Positions 7,960 through 17,520 of a DNA stretch of 64,000 nt are shown in pieces. The translations under genes were made by a program, and so were the position numbers. How positions within the stretch are numbered: position 1 is the first letter of the stretch; each line of letters begins with the position of its first letter. Source of the DNA: Legionella impletisoli (GTDB taxonomy: Bacteria > Pseudomonadota > Gammaproteobacteria > Legionellales > Legionellaceae); the NCBI RefSeq assembly GCF_900639875.1, contig NZ_CAAAIA010000008.1, positions 1 to 64,000 on the forward strand, given 5' to 3'. The notes beneath the pieces are model-generated. The model saw only the letters and a list, made by a program, of their open reading frames with translations. It did no database searches and had not been told where the DNA came from.

Positions 7960-9087
7960 TCAGTAGTCTTTGAACGCTTCAGGATTGACTTTTAAAATTC
8001 GGTCATCCTTTTTTTGGGGCCAGCCTCGACCATCACGGTTTGACGTCATGAAATATAGATAGCCATCAGGGCCTTTTACCACATGTCTAATGCGCCCAAA
8101 CTGTTTTCGATAGTGGCCGATTAACGTTTGAATGGTTTGCTTATTGGGGTTCAATGTGGCTTGATAGAGCGTTTGTCCTCTTAATCCACCAAAAAATAAA
8201 TCATCATTCATGATAATTGCTCCACCAGGAGCCCAGGTTTCATTTTTGCCTGAGTTAAGAACCGGTGTGACCATGTTGGGTTTCGTTTCATCCCCTTGAA
8301 TCACAGGCCAGCCATAGTTTTTGCCGGGCTTTATTAAATTAATCTCATCATGCGCGCTTTCCCCATGCTCGGTTTCCCATAACTGGCCCTGGTTATCCCA
8401 CGCTAATCCTTGTGGATTTCGATGACCATAGGAATAGACAGGTGAATTAAAAGGATTTTTAGGTGCGGGTTGGCCGTCTTTTGTTAAGCGCAAAATTTTG
8501 CCTGCTAAGGAATGTTTATTCTGCGCTGAGTTCTTGGATAACGCATCGCCCGTGGTAACGTACAAATAGCCATCAGGACCAAATGCAATACGCCCACCAT
8601 TATGAAATCGAGCAGCGGGAATATTGGTGAGGAGAATGGTTTCGTCGCTCAACACACCATGACTATCGTATCGATAGCGCACGATCTCATTCAAAAGCTC
8701 ACCCTGTTTACGCGTGGTTCTGTACAAATACAACAATCGGTTTTGTGAGAATTCTGGATCAAGTGCCATGCCTAGCAATCCTCCTTCTCCAACTTGGGCT
8801 ACCCTTGGGATAGTCTGAGTTTTAGTCATTTTACCTACTTGGGTTAGTTGTCCAGGGCGCTCGGTAATTAAGAGATCTCCATTAGGCAAAAAAACCAACT
8901 CCCAGGGGACTGTTAGTCCCTCTACAACCGTTTCAGGTTTAGTTGAATTTAGGGTGGTTCCAGCTTTTACACTGGTGATCGTGGGTTGAAAAAAATAAGG
9001 GATAATTTTTTGGCCATAGTAATAAGCCAGCCCAGCCAGGATGATAACGACTCCCAAAATGGCAAGCCAAACTTTAAGACGCACCAT
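7960..9087 (-). CDS. PQQ-dependent aldose sugar dehydrogenase (YliI-like)
   Basis: About 375 residues: an N-terminal transmembrane/signal segment (VWLAILGVVIILAGLAYYYG) followed by a six-bladed beta-propeller of the GSDH family. Characteristic pieces include FHNGGRIAFGPDGYLYVTTGD, YGHRNPQGLAWD and EHGESAHDEINLIKPGKNYGWP. The enzyme oxidises aldoses in the periplasm using PQQ, which Legionella-like bacteria often have to import. An ATG at 9087 has GAAGGAAT upstream and is preferred over one eight codons earlier. No PQQ biosynthesis gene lies nearby. Confidence 0.88.
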   Translation of the reverse strand: MVRLKVWLAILGVVIILAGLAYYYGQKIIPYFFQPTITSVKAGTTLNSTKPETVVEGLTVPWELVFLPNGDLLITERPGQLTQVGKMTKTQTIPRVAQVGEGGLLGMALDPEFSQNRLLYLYRTTRKQGELLNEIVRYRYDSHGVLSDETILLTNIPAARFHNGGRIAFGPDGYLYVTTGDALSKNSAQNKHSLAGKILRLTKDGQPAPKNPFNSPVYSYGHRNPQGLAWDNQGQLWETEHGESAHDEINLIKPGKNYGWPVIQGDETKPNMVTPVLNSGKNETWAPGGAIIMNDDLFFGGLRGQTLYQATLNPNKQTIQTLIGHYRKQFGRIRHVVKGPDGYLYFMTSNRDGRGWPQKKDDRILKVNPEAFKDY

Positions 9088-9303
9088 AATATTCCTTCTA
9101 TTGCAATCCATGTGCTAAGGTTAAGTTTAGAAGATAGATAAAAGATAGGAAACTAGGGCCACTTACTTTAGAAATTCCTGCTTCAAACGTTTTAATCAAA
9201 AAAGGTTTGTCTGCCTAAGGCTCTAAGAAGTTTTTTTGGCAAGACCCTAAGAAAGAGGAATGACTAATTGATTGTTATGGGTAGAACATTTTAAGGACGT
9301 GAA

Positions 9304-10242
9304 ATGGAACGATTTCAAAATATTTTACTCGTTATGCAAGGCGATGATACTGAAAAGACAGTGGCAAGCCAAGCTATGGAATTGGCTTTATATAATCAAG
9401 CCACCCTTAGCGTTCTTATTATTTCACCTTCTTTTCCAGAGAATTTAAATGACTATAAAGACTGTTATAAAGAATCATTATTGAAGTGCATTGAGAAAAT
9501 GCTTAAAGAGGCAAGGGTGGATTTAGATATCCCAGAAAATAAATTATCAATTAACATTGAATTAGAAAGCGGGGATATGTTGGACATTCGTGTGGTTCGC
9601 CATGTGTTAAAACATCACTATGATCTTGTGATTAAGCATGCCCAACAGAGTGAAAATAAAGGGTTTGATGCATTAGAAATGGAATTATTACATAAATGCC
9701 CTTGTGCCTTATTTATCAGTAGACCATTTAAACACGAATATCCAAAAGTTAAGGTTGCCGTAGCCGTTGATCCAATGGAAGAAGAACCACAAGCTCAGCA
9801 GCTTTCGCTTAATTTATTAGAAATCTCACAATCCCTCGCAAAACAGTATTCAGGACAGCTTAATGTCATTGCATGTTGGCATTTTGCATTTGAAAATTAT
9901 TTTCGCAATAGTGTGTTCGATAAAACTTCTAGTAATGAATTAAATGAGATGCTGCAAGAAGCAAAAAATACCAGTGAAAATGCGTTAAAAAGCTTGCTAG
10001 ACCAAGTTAAAAACAACGGGACAAACTATAAAATTAATCATTTAAAAGGGCGTCCTGAAGTTGAGATCCCATCTTTTATCGATGAGCAACACATTGATAT
10101 TTTAGTTATGGGGACTCTGGCTCGAACGGGAATTTCTGGTTTTATCATCGGAAATACGGCCGAAAACGTTTTGCAAAAAATTGATTGCTCTTTATTAGCA
10201 CTTAAACCATCAGGTTTTGTTTCGCCCGTAAAAATAAACTAA
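9304..10242 (+). CDS. Tandem universal stress protein (UspE-like)
   Basis: 312 residues with two Usp domains. Domain 1 (about 1-142) begins MERFQNILLVMQGDD. Domain 2 (about 147-305) ends with the nucleotide-binding pattern MGTLARTGISGFIIGNTAENVL, matching G-x2-G-x9-G(S/T)-type loops. UspE-type proteins act in stress survival. The first domain lacks a clear ATP loop. The gene converges on the Mrp antiporter operon and its last 33 bp overlap mrpG on the opposite strand, so readthrough from either side would produce antisense RNA. Confidence 0.88.
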   Translation: MERFQNILLVMQGDDTEKTVASQAMELALYNQATLSVLIISPSFPENLNDYKDCYKESLLKCIEKMLKEARVDLDIPENKLSINIELESGDMLDIRVVRHVLKHHYDLVIKHAQQSENKGFDALEMELLHKCPCALFISRPFKHEYPKVKVAVAVDPMEEEPQAQQLSLNLLEISQSLAKQYSGQLNVIACWHFAFENYFRNSVFDKTSSNELNEMLQEAKNTSENALKSLLDQVKNNGTNYKINHLKGRPEVEIPSFIDEQHIDILVMGTLARTGISGFIIGNTAENVLQKIDCSLLALKPSGFVSPVKIN

Positions 10243-10551
10243 ATCCGTTTCCTTTTGGGTTTTGGGATAGAGTCTCACTTCATGGCGAAAAGCCGCTCTT
10301 CCAATCAGATGAAAGGCGACAGGTGCGGTCAATAAGAGAAATAGTATCGCTATGAGCACTTCAAGTGCCACCGCCCAGGATGAAAAATAAATAACTGCGC
10401 CAGATAAGATTAATCCTGCTCCTAATGTACCGGCTTTGGCTGAGGCATGCATACGAAGAAATAGATCAGGCATTCGCACAATTCCTAAGGAAGCAATAAA
10501 AATAAATATGGATCCAATAAACAAAAAGCAGTCACTCAAAAAATTTATCAT
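10210..10551 (-). CDS. mrpG: Mrp Na+/H+ antiporter subunit G
   Basis: 113 residues with three predicted transmembrane helices. It contains the MrpG/PhaG core GIVRMPDLFLRMHASAKAGTLGAGLIL. It is the last gene of the seven-gene mrpABCDEFG operon and overlaps mrpF by 20 bp. MrpG is a small membrane subunit required for assembly of the heteromeric cation/proton antiporter. Its 3' end overlaps the convergent usp gene. Confidence 0.93.
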   Translation of the reverse strand: MINFLSDCFLFIGSIFIFIASLGIVRMPDLFLRMHASAKAGTLGAGLILSGAVIYFSSWAVALEVLIAILFLLLTAPVAFHLIGRAAFRHEVRLYPKTQKETDLVYFYGRNKT

Positions 10552-10828
10552 CCTCTTTCCCTACATTGCGTTTTCTTTCTAAATAATAAGCATACATGGT
10601 GCTGCTTAAAAACATCACCAGCGCCAAAGCAACCACGATATCTAAATAGATGGCTTGGTGGGTGTAGACGCTATATAAGGCTATCGATGCCATGATTACA
10701 TTGGCCACTAAATCCAGTGCGACCACTCTGTCAGGGATCCCTGGGCCAAGAACTAGGCGAGTAAAACAAAAGATGGCTGCCAAGATAATCAATAAGCAAG
10801 CAAGCCAGAATAATATACTCACGGCCAA
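10532..10828 (-). CDS. mrpF: Mrp Na+/H+ antiporter subunit F
   Basis: 98 residues with three transmembrane helices. The conserved LVLGPGIPDRVVALDLVA segment marks MrpF/MnhF. The gene overlaps both mrpE (10 bp) and mrpG (20 bp), which is consistent with tight co-translation of subunits of one complex. Confidence 0.93.
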   Translation of the reverse strand: MAVSILFWLACLLIILAAIFCFTRLVLGPGIPDRVVALDLVANVIMASIALYSVYTHQAIYLDIVVALALVMFLSSTMYAYYLERKRNVGKEDDKFFE

Positions 10829-11163
10829 ATCTCCATAATGGGGCGTTCAAATTTTGTATGCAACTGATTTATAAGGCGTTGCTTATCTGAAAAAAACATC
10901 ACATGTAGAAGCATGTGTTTTTTGTCCTTAGAAATTTCTAATGTTAACGTTCCAGGAGTCAATGAGATAATATTGGCTAGCGCTGTAATTTGTATATCAT
11001 TGGTGCAACTTAAAGGATAATCGATTAATGCCGGTTTCCCTCGAAAGCTTGGCATAATAACGGCATAAGCAACTCGAAGATTTGCCAAGACGATTTCATA
11101 TAAAACAAAAAAAGAAAATAAAATGAAATACCCTATTCGATATATCAGTTGAAAACTCTTCAC
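10819..11163 (-). CDS. mrpE: Mrp Na+/H+ antiporter subunit E
   Basis: 114 residues, shorter than the roughly 160 residues of Bacillus MrpE. It has one hydrophobic N-terminal region and a cytoplasmic part with the family pattern ANIISLTPGTLTLEIS. The stop of mrpD immediately precedes it. MrpE is a single-domain membrane subunit in the peripheral part of the Mrp complex. Confidence 0.9.
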   Translation of the reverse strand: MKSFQLIYRIGYFILFSFFVLYEIVLANLRVAYAVIMPSFRGKPALIDYPLSCTNDIQITALANIISLTPGTLTLEISKDKKHMLLHVMFFSDKQRLINQLHTKFERPIMEIWP

Positions 11164-12651
11164 TTACAATCCTCCACTAGAAGCCCCTAGGTGAGCGTAG
11201 GGGTGTAGTATCGCGTATGCAGATTGCTCCGAAGCTTCATACAACCATTGTGGGAAAAATCCAATGAGCAAAGTTAAAGAGCCTAAAAATATAACGGGCA
11301 AGTATAGGAAGACTTTCTCTTTTACGCTTAGACAAAAAATTGAACTAGTCGTGGGTTGTAAGAATACATATCGCCATATTTTTATCATGGAAAATAAGGT
11401 GAAAAACCCAACGGCCACAATAATAAACGCCGTTATCCAAAAATTTTCAACTAAAGCTGCCTGTAATAGCAGATATTTTGCCCAAAATCCTGAAAAAGGA
11501 GGAAGACCTGCTAGAGAAAACGCGGGAATGGTAAATAAGAACGTTAAGAGTGGTTTTTGTTTAAAAATCCCGCCCATTTGCCGAATATCAACCTGTTGAT
11601 TATAACGACTTACGATACCTGCGACAAAAAACAAATTTGTTTTGACCAAGATGTGGTGAATGATGTAAAAAACTCCCGCGCTGAGTGCTACGGTTGTGCC
11701 TAGAGCCAATGCTAAGGTCATATAACCGACTTGAGAAATAATATGGAAGGATAAAATGCGACGGATATGAAAATCACTCATCGCGCCAAAGACCCCGCTT
11801 AACATGGTCAAACAAGAAATAATTAAAAGAAGATGTAGAAATTGAGACTCTGGCGAAAAAAATAAAGTTCCCATGCGTATTAACGCATACACTCCAGTTT
11901 TAGTGAGCAAACCCGCAAAAATACTCCCGGCTGATACACTGGTTAAGTGATAAGACGCAGGCAACCAAAAATAATAGGGAAATAAGGCGGCTTTAATGGC
12001 GAAAGCAACCATGAGCATGACAAAACATGGATAGAACTGGTGGTATGAAGGCGATTGTTGCGCCCATCGTGCTAACTGGGTCATATCCAGTGTACCGCTG
12101 ACGCCATATAAGAAACTAATTGATAATAATAAAATTAAGGTTGCTAACAGGTTTAAAGAAATGTAATGTAAAGTCCCTTTTAACCGGTCTTGTTCATAGG
12201 ATAAGGTCATCAAAACAAACGACGCAATGAGCATTATCTCAAACCAAACATATAGATTAAACAAATCACCAGTAGAAAATATTCCCGTGACGCCAGTCAC
12301 TAAAAACCAGAACGCGGGATAAAAAGAAGTGATGTTACGGATGGTTGTATCCGCAACACTATATATAGATACCGCAAGAACGGTGATGGCTGTAACTAAA
12401 ATCATCAAACTTGAAAAGGTATCTAGTCTCAGAGTAATGGCAATGCCTGAAGGATATCCCCCTACATTTAGGGAAAGAAGATTTAAACGTTGAACTTGCC
12501 AGTTTAAAATGATCGCAATGAGTAAATAGCTGGCAGCACCAAAATAATGGGTCGTTCGCTGTAAACGTTCGTTAGACTGCACTAACAAACACATTAACCC
12601 AATTAACAAACTAACCAATATGGGCGTACAAGCTAGGTTATTCATCATCAC
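11164..12651 (-). CDS. mrpD: Mrp Na+/H+ antiporter subunit D (NuoN-like)
   Basis: 495 residues and about 14 transmembrane helices. It belongs to the proton-translocating antiporter family shared with complex I subunits NuoL/M/N. The core includes WFEIMLIASFVLMTL, the KAALFPYYFWLPASYHLTSVSAGSI region and FHIISQVGYM. Glu in WFE and Lys in KAALFPYYFWLP are the conserved charged residues of the proton path in this family. It overlaps mrpC by 14 bp. Confidence 0.94.
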   Translation of the reverse strand: MMMNNLACTPILVSLLIGLMCLLVQSNERLQRTTHYFGAASYLLIAIILNWQVQRLNLLSLNVGGYPSGIAITLRLDTFSSLMILVTAITVLAVSIYSVADTTIRNITSFYPAFWFLVTGVTGIFSTGDLFNLYVWFEIMLIASFVLMTLSYEQDRLKGTLHYISLNLLATLILLLSISFLYGVSGTLDMTQLARWAQQSPSYHQFYPCFVMLMVAFAIKAALFPYYFWLPASYHLTSVSAGSIFAGLLTKTGVYALIRMGTLFFSPESQFLHLLLIISCLTMLSGVFGAMSDFHIRRILSFHIISQVGYMTLALALGTTVALSAGVFYIIHHILVKTNLFFVAGIVSRYNQQVDIRQMGGIFKQKPLLTFLFTIPAFSLAGLPPFSGFWAKYLLLQAALVENFWITAFIIVAVGFFTLFSMIKIWRYVFLQPTTSSIFCLSVKEKVFLYLPVIFLGSLTLLIGFFPQWLYEASEQSAYAILHPYAHLGASSGGL

Positions 12652-12994
12652 CTTGTGTGTTTGAAGGTAAGGTAGGGGAGTCTATTTCAGGGTTCTTGTA
12701 ATTTTCTTTATGCAATTCTCGAACGATAATCAACGAAAAGGCAATCAGCGCAAATGAAATCACAATCGCTGTAAGTACCATAGCTTGGGGTAACGGGTTA
12801 CCCATCTTAACCAGTTGATTACCGTTGATAAATGCTGGATCCGTTAAAAAAACGCGACCCGCAATTAAAAGACAAAGATTGATGGTGGATGAAAATAGAA
12901 TTAACCCATAAAGCCAACGACTTAGTTGCTGGCTCATAAGCAAATAAAGCGAAAGAGCCATGAGTATACCAATGGTTAAGGCCATGGAACTCAT
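12638..12994 (-). CDS. mrpC: Mrp Na+/H+ antiporter subunit C (NuoK-like)
   Basis: 118 residues, three transmembrane helices, homologous to NuoK of complex I. It contains [30 protein letters not shown], the MrpC/MnhC signature. The Glu/Asp-rich C-terminal tail is hydrophilic. It overlaps mrpB and mrpD by a few bases. Confidence 0.93.
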   Translation of the reverse strand: MSSMALTIGILMALSLYLLMSQQLSRWLYGLILFSSTINLCLLIAGRVFLTDPAFINGNQLVKMGNPLPQAMVLTAIVISFALIAFSLIIVRELHKENYKNPEIDSPTLPSNTQGDDE

Positions 12995-13395
12995 GAAGTT
13001 TCCTCCAAAGCGATGATCATCATCAAAACGGAAGAAGACACAACAAGATAGACGCCAACATCAAAAAACAACACAGAATTAATCAATCCATCCCAAGTTT
13101 TAAGCCAAACATGGCTTAAAAAGATGGCATGGACCAATAGTCCCCACAAACTGCTAGACACCATAAGTATTAGTCCTGCACAAAGCCAGACCGTAGGAGA
13201 AAACTTTATAATGGTTAGCAATCTTGGCACGCCATAGGCTAATAAATATAAAGAAAGGGATGAAGCAGCAATTAACCCACCAGGAAAACCGCCCCCGGGC
13301 GCGTTATGGCCACGAAATAATACCCATAAAGAAAACAAAAACATCCATCCTAACAATAAGCGGGCGATGGTTTGTAAAATTAAAGATTGCATCAT
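12991..13395 (-). CDS. mrpB: Mrp Na+/H+ antiporter subunit B
   Basis: 134 residues with about four transmembrane helices. The [29 protein letters not shown] segment is the hallmark of MnhB. Start and stop overlap the adjacent mrpA and mrpC genes by 4 bp each. Confidence 0.94.
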   Translation of the reverse strand: MMQSLILQTIARLLLGWMFLFSLWVLFRGHNAPGGGFPGGLIAASSLSLYLLAYGVPRLLTIIKFSPTVWLCAGLILMVSSSLWGLLVHAIFLSHVWLKTWDGLINSVLFFDVGVYLVVSSSVLMMIIALEETS

Positions 13396-15689
13396 CTTCT
13401 TCCCGAACGACGATTCAATAATATTTTTATTCCAAAAGCAGCGATCAAAAGAACAACACTTTCTCCTAACGTGTCTAAGGCCCTAAAATCTACTAATACC
13501 ACATTCACCACGTTGAGGCCATTACCCAGAGGCAAACTATGTTCAATATAATAACGACCCACCTTGTCATTAAATGGGCTTACCAATAACGCATCTAAAG
13601 TCAACGAAATAAAAGCTCCAAAACAAATGGCAATCCCTCCACTTATTACGCGATGCCAAAAGGTTTCTTGCTGTATCCTGGGCCATTTTTTTAATCCTGA
13701 TAAACTAAATACAATTAAAATGACCATTAAGGTTTCAATTAAGATTTGAGTCATTGCCAGATCCGGCGCGCCTTGGATCACAAAAAAGAGCGCAAGGATT
13801 AAGCCAAATACACTGAGTCCAATTAGTCCTGTGATAAATTGTTTAACCCACAGTAAAGAGGTAGCAGAGCCCAGTAACCAAAAAAGCAATAACCATAGAA
13901 GATAAGTCGGTTTACTAAACGCCAAGGGGAATGCGTGAGGCAACAGTGAAAACCCAAATATTAAACAAAGCGTTAAAAAGGTAATGATGAAGTAACGGTT
14001 GTAATTTGGAGTTTGTAGCCTATTCGTCCAATTATTTGCAATATTGACACTCCCGATTAATAGGACTTGCAAGATATGATACGGGAATATCCAACGTAGC
14101 TTGTTCGTTTTGAGCAGAGTAAATCGAAGCGGACGTCGCCCAATATACAAGAGGGCCGCACCACTCAGAGTAATGGCACTGAGTATAAGCGATGGCCACA
14201 TTGCCTCTCCTCGGGAAACGATTCGAAAAGGTTCACTTTGGCCTAAAATTGCCTTGGCCGCAGGGGAAAGAATGTACACGTTCATCGTTTGCGTAAAGAT
14301 ACTAAAAAACAAGGTAATGATTGCCAACAACAAGGCATTTACAGACATATTGTAATTCGCCTCTCGAACTCGAGAAGGATATTGTGCTCCCCAAAAAGGT
14401 TTTAACACGAGAGTAAATGCAATCGCAGCCATCACCATATTCGCGAGAACGACAATAAAGGTAAGTAGATAGGTTGCACTTGGCGCAGCTAAACTGGCCT
14501 CGTAAACCAGTTCTTTTACATAAAATCCCAGAAGAGGAGGAAGCCCTGCCATAGAACAGCCAGCGACGAATACTGCCAAAAATGTAATGGGCATGACACG
14601 ATGCAAGCCACCAACATATTTTAAATGACGAGTCCCGGTTTGATGTTGGATGTCGCCAATAGCCATGAATAAATTCGCTTTATATAATGCGTGGACCAAT
14701 AAAAATGATACAGAGGCTTTGATGACGACGGGATCATTCCCAGCCAGTATAAATACAAGGGAGCCTAAAGCAGTGATCGTGGTATAAGCTAAAATTAATT
14801 TCATGTCTAAATGCTTAAAGGCTGCCATCACACTGCTTAACATGGTGATGCTGCCGATGGTGGTGAGGCTGATAAACCATAGGTTTGATTCGGCAAAGAG
14901 GGGATGAAAACGTGCCAAGAGGTAAATCCCCAACTGCACCATGGTGGCGGAATGAAGATATGCGCTTACGGGAGTTGGGGCCACCATAGCTCCTGGTAGC
15001 CAGAAACTAAAAGGAAATTGGGCTGATTTCGTAAACGCGCCAATTAAAAACAATGACAACATCCAAGGAAAATAAGGGTGTTCAAGGATTGTCGCTGGAT
15101 TTCTAATTAAAGCGCTAATGGCCTGGGTTCCTGCTGCCTCTGCCAATAAAATAAAAGAAGCCAATAAGGCTAAGCCTCCTAAAGTCGTAATAAATAAGGC
15201 TTCAATGGCAGCTTTTCTGGCTTTACGTTGTTGATGATTAAGTCCAATTAATAAAAAGGAACAAATCGACGTCAACTCCCAAAATACATATAAAGTGATT
15301 AAATCATCGGCACTGACAGCACCTATCATTGACACCATAAAGAGAAACAACAAACAATAGTAACGATTTAAATAAGGATGTTGCTTAAAATACGGTTTAC
15401 TATAAATGACAATGGGAAAACCTATTCCACAAATTAAAACGAGAAGTAATTGACTTAACCCATCGATGCGAAATGAGAAAGAAATTCCTAATGCCTTAAA
15501 CCAAAGAAATTGCAGAGAAATGACCCCACCTTCAGCAATATATGAGCTTTGCGATAGCAAGAGCATAAGCATCAATAAGGGGATAATTCCTAATAACCAA
15601 CCCAACCAATTGCCCTTTATTTGCTTAAAGAGATATAGCGAAACCAAAGCAGTCAAAAAAGGCAGCAGCATAAGACTTATAATAATCAT
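13392..15689 (-). CDS. mrpA: Mrp Na+/H+ antiporter subunit A (NuoL-like)
   Basis: 765 residues and about 20 transmembrane helices; the first gene of the operon. The NuoL/MrpA core (about 1-480) contains the [36 protein letters not shown] and [15 protein letters not shown] motifs. The C-terminal part (about 600-765) is the MrpA-specific extension, with the [24 protein letters not shown] segment. Mrp complexes exchange Na+ (or K+) for protons and support pH and salt homeostasis. The operon reads ABCDEFG without missing subunits. Its promoter should lie between 15690 and the tandem-repeat array. Confidence 0.94.
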   Translation of the reverse strand: MIIISLMLLPFLTALVSLYLFKQIKGNWLGWLLGIIPLLMLMLLLSQSSYIAEGGVISLQFLWFKALGISFSFRIDGLSQLLLVLICGIGFPIVIYSKPYFKQHPYLNRYYCLLFLFMVSMIGAVSADDLITLYVFWELTSICSFLLIGLNHQQRKARKAAIEALFITTLGGLALLASFILLAEAAGTQAISALIRNPATILEHPYFPWMLSLFLIGAFTKSAQFPFSFWLPGAMVAPTPVSAYLHSATMVQLGIYLLARFHPLFAESNLWFISLTTIGSITMLSSVMAAFKHLDMKLILAYTTITALGSLVFILAGNDPVVIKASVSFLLVHALYKANLFMAIGDIQHQTGTRHLKYVGGLHRVMPITFLAVFVAGCSMAGLPPLLGFYVKELVYEASLAAPSATYLLTFIVVLANMVMAAIAFTLVLKPFWGAQYPSRVREANYNMSVNALLLAIITLFFSIFTQTMNVYILSPAAKAILGQSEPFRIVSRGEAMWPSLILSAITLSGAALLYIGRRPLRFTLLKTNKLRWIFPYHILQVLLIGSVNIANNWTNRLQTPNYNRYFIITFLTLCLIFGFSLLPHAFPLAFSKPTYLLWLLLFWLLGSATSLLWVKQFITGLIGLSVFGLILALFFVIQGAPDLAMTQILIETLMVILIVFSLSGLKKWPRIQQETFWHRVISGGIAICFGAFISLTLDALLVSPFNDKVGRYYIEHSLPLGNGLNVVNVVLVDFRALDTLGESVVLLIAAFGIKILLNRRSGRR

Positions 15690-15760
15690 CGCTGAGAGAA
15701 GTAAAGATAAACGTTGAGATTCAAGATTGACATCCTCTGTCTTAGTATTAATTTGAGTTT

Positions 15761-16494
15761 ATTTTAGGGGCTGTTGCCATTTCATGTCCAGCTCAGCCCC
15801 ACCTACCTGGCCTGACTTGTTCAGGCCATCTCTTCGATGACCCGAATCAATCGGGTCAGGTAGGGGGGATTGAGTCCAACACTGACCTAACCACTTAGCC
15901 CCCCACCTACCTGGCCTGACTTGTTCAGGCCATCTCCTGAGATGACCCGAACCAATCGGGTCAGGTAGGAGGGATTGAGTCCAACACTGACCTAGCCACT
16001 TAGCCCCCACCTACCTGGCCTGACTTGTTCAGGCCATCTCCTGAGCTGACCCGAATCAATCGGGTCAGGTAGGGGGGTGAGTCCATCACTGACCTAACCA
16101 CTTAGCCCCCATCTACCTGGCCTGACTTGTTCAGGCATCTCCTGAGCTGACCCGAATCAATCGGGTCAGGTAGGAGGGATTGAGTCCAACACTGACCTAA
16201 CCACTTAGCCCCCCACCTACCTGGCCTGGCTTGTTCAGGCCATCTCCTGAGCTGACCCGAATCAATCGGGTCAGGTAGGGGGGTGAGTCCAACACTGACC
16301 TAACCACTTAGCCCCCACCTACCTGGCCTGGCTTGTTCAGGCCATCTCCTGAGCTGACCCGAATCAATCGGGTCAGGTAGGGGGGTGAGTCCAACACTGA
16401 CCTAACCACTTAGCCCCCATCTACCTGGCCTGACTTGTTCAGGCCATCTCTTAGATGATCCAAATCAATCGGGTCAGATAGGGGGCTATTTTAG
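15761..16494. repeat. Tandem array of seven 102-104 bp units with three-way-junction symmetry
   Basis: Seven units start at about 15803, 15907, 16011, 16113, 16217, 16319 and 16421. Each unit has an outer inverted repeat (CCCCCACCTACCTG against CAGGTAGGGGGG) enclosing two hairpins, GCCTGA-CTTGT-TCAGGC and GACCCGA-ATCAA-TCGGGTC. Units are joined by an approximately 30 bp spacer (TGAGTCCAACACTGACCTAA and following). Copies differ at only a few sites; the last is the most degraded. The block is flanked by 7 bp direct repeats ATTTTAG at 15761-15767 and 16488-16494, and lies between the start regions of mrpA and a CopD-like gene. Its function is unknown. Confidence 0.88.
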
Positions 16495-16603
16495 AATCGC
16501 TTCCGAGTAGTTGTTTTGAATTATACCTGTTAAAGTGTTAAATTTCATGACTTTAGGACAAAACGTATCGCGATGTATCGATACCGTAGAGTAAGGACGT
16601 TCT

Positions 16604-17032
16604 ATGCGTTGGTTATTATTGTTGCATATTGCAACAATGATTGGTTGGTGTGGGTTTTTACTGTATATGCCAGCTTTAATATCCATTTCTGCAGGACAAG
16701 GCATACCATTTGAGGCCAAGGAGCAGGTGATCTTGCCACGTCTTTTTTTTACTCATATCCTCACTCCTATAGCCTTAATCGCGATTATTTCTGGAACCTT
16801 CATTTTTGTGCAACAAAATACCATCGCAATGTGGTTAATGGCCAAGCTTAGCCTGGTGTCGGTTCTTGTCATGATTCATGCATTCAATGGTTGGTTAATC
16901 CTGAAAATGGAATCAAAATCGCAAAAAAATTTAAATCGTTTATGCCTTTTGACAGGAATCGTTACGTTCCTATTCATCACAGCGATTATTTCTTTGGTGC
17001 TGTTAAAGCCTGATATAGGACAGTTGGCATGA
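16604..17032 (+). CDS. CopD-like four-helix membrane protein at the oxidase locus
   Basis: 142 residues with four predicted transmembrane helices and conserved His in helix 1 (LLLLHIATMIGWCG) and helix 2 (RLFFTHILTPIALIAIISG). The pattern resembles CopD/HemJ-like membrane proteins often found beside haem-copper oxidases. Possible roles are haem or copper handling, which the sequence alone cannot settle. The start at 16604 follows AGTAAGGACGTTCT, an acceptable ribosome binding site. It is in line with the oxidase genes, though a minus-strand gene sits between. Confidence 0.65.
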   Translation: MRWLLLLHIATMIGWCGFLLYMPALISISAGQGIPFEAKEQVILPRLFFTHILTPIALIAIISGTFIFVQQNTIAMWLMAKLSLVSVLVMIHAFNGWLILKMESKSQKNLNRLCLLTGIVTFLFITAIISLVLLKPDIGQLA

Positions 17033-17049
17033 AAAAAGAGTTAGAGTCA

Positions 17050-17505
17050 TTAGGATTTAATATCAACCCCAACACCATATTCATAAACCAGGTGACCACC
17101 CATAATACTCGTCAAAAAGATCAAAAAAGCCGTCAAGAAGGTCATATAAATTCCTGCGGGAACGATGTACATCGCAGGGTCTGGGATTCGAAGCATCCAA
17201 TTGAAGGTCGCCAAGGAGAGCATCATGACTGCAAATATGGCATGGCACCACCCGGTTATCAAGCGACGGATGCGAGTGACAGTCAACAAATCAATGAGAC
17301 CAATCAAGCTCGAGAGAGCACCGCCCAGAGTTCCAACCACAAGCAACCAAAACCCTGCTTTAGCCCAAAAAAATTGGTGGGTAAACAAAAAGGTCAAATC
17401 GGTGGCAATCAGGCCAAGCAGGGCTGCCACAGGAAAATGAATCAACATAGGGTGGATAGGGTGTCCCGCTATGGACATGCGACTGATAATGGGTTCAAAG
17501 GTCAT
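17050..17505 (-). CDS. DUF2231 membrane protein
   Basis: 151 residues, four transmembrane helices. It begins with the typical DUF2231 pattern SIAGHPIHPMLIHFPVAALLG, rich in His near the first helix. The family is of unknown function and often occurs near cytochrome oxidase or copper genes. It lies on the minus strand, sandwiched between the plus-strand CopD-like and coxB genes. A long plus-strand open frame runs across it, but that translation has no membrane character and is a shadow. Confidence 0.82.
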   Translation of the reverse strand: MTFEPIISRMSIAGHPIHPMLIHFPVAALLGLIATDLTFLFTHQFFWAKAGFWLLVVGTLGGALSSLIGLIDLLTVTRIRRLITGWCHAIFAVMMLSLATFNWMLRIPDPAMYIVPAGIYMTFLTAFLIFLTSIMGGHLVYEYGVGVDIKS

Positions 17506-17520
17506 CTTAATTCCCTGATC

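Noticed and set aside
15759..16010. Minus-strand frame through the tandem array
   Set aside because: Its protein repeats only because the DNA repeats; the frame is broken by the next copies of 102 bp and 104 bp.
15761..16494. CRISPR array
   Set aside because: The whole unit including the spacer is conserved, units are over 100 bp, and there is no cas gene.
17029..17520. Upstream extension of coxB
   Set aside because: This part lies antisense to the DUF2231 gene and lacks membrane or signal character; coxB starts properly at 17521.
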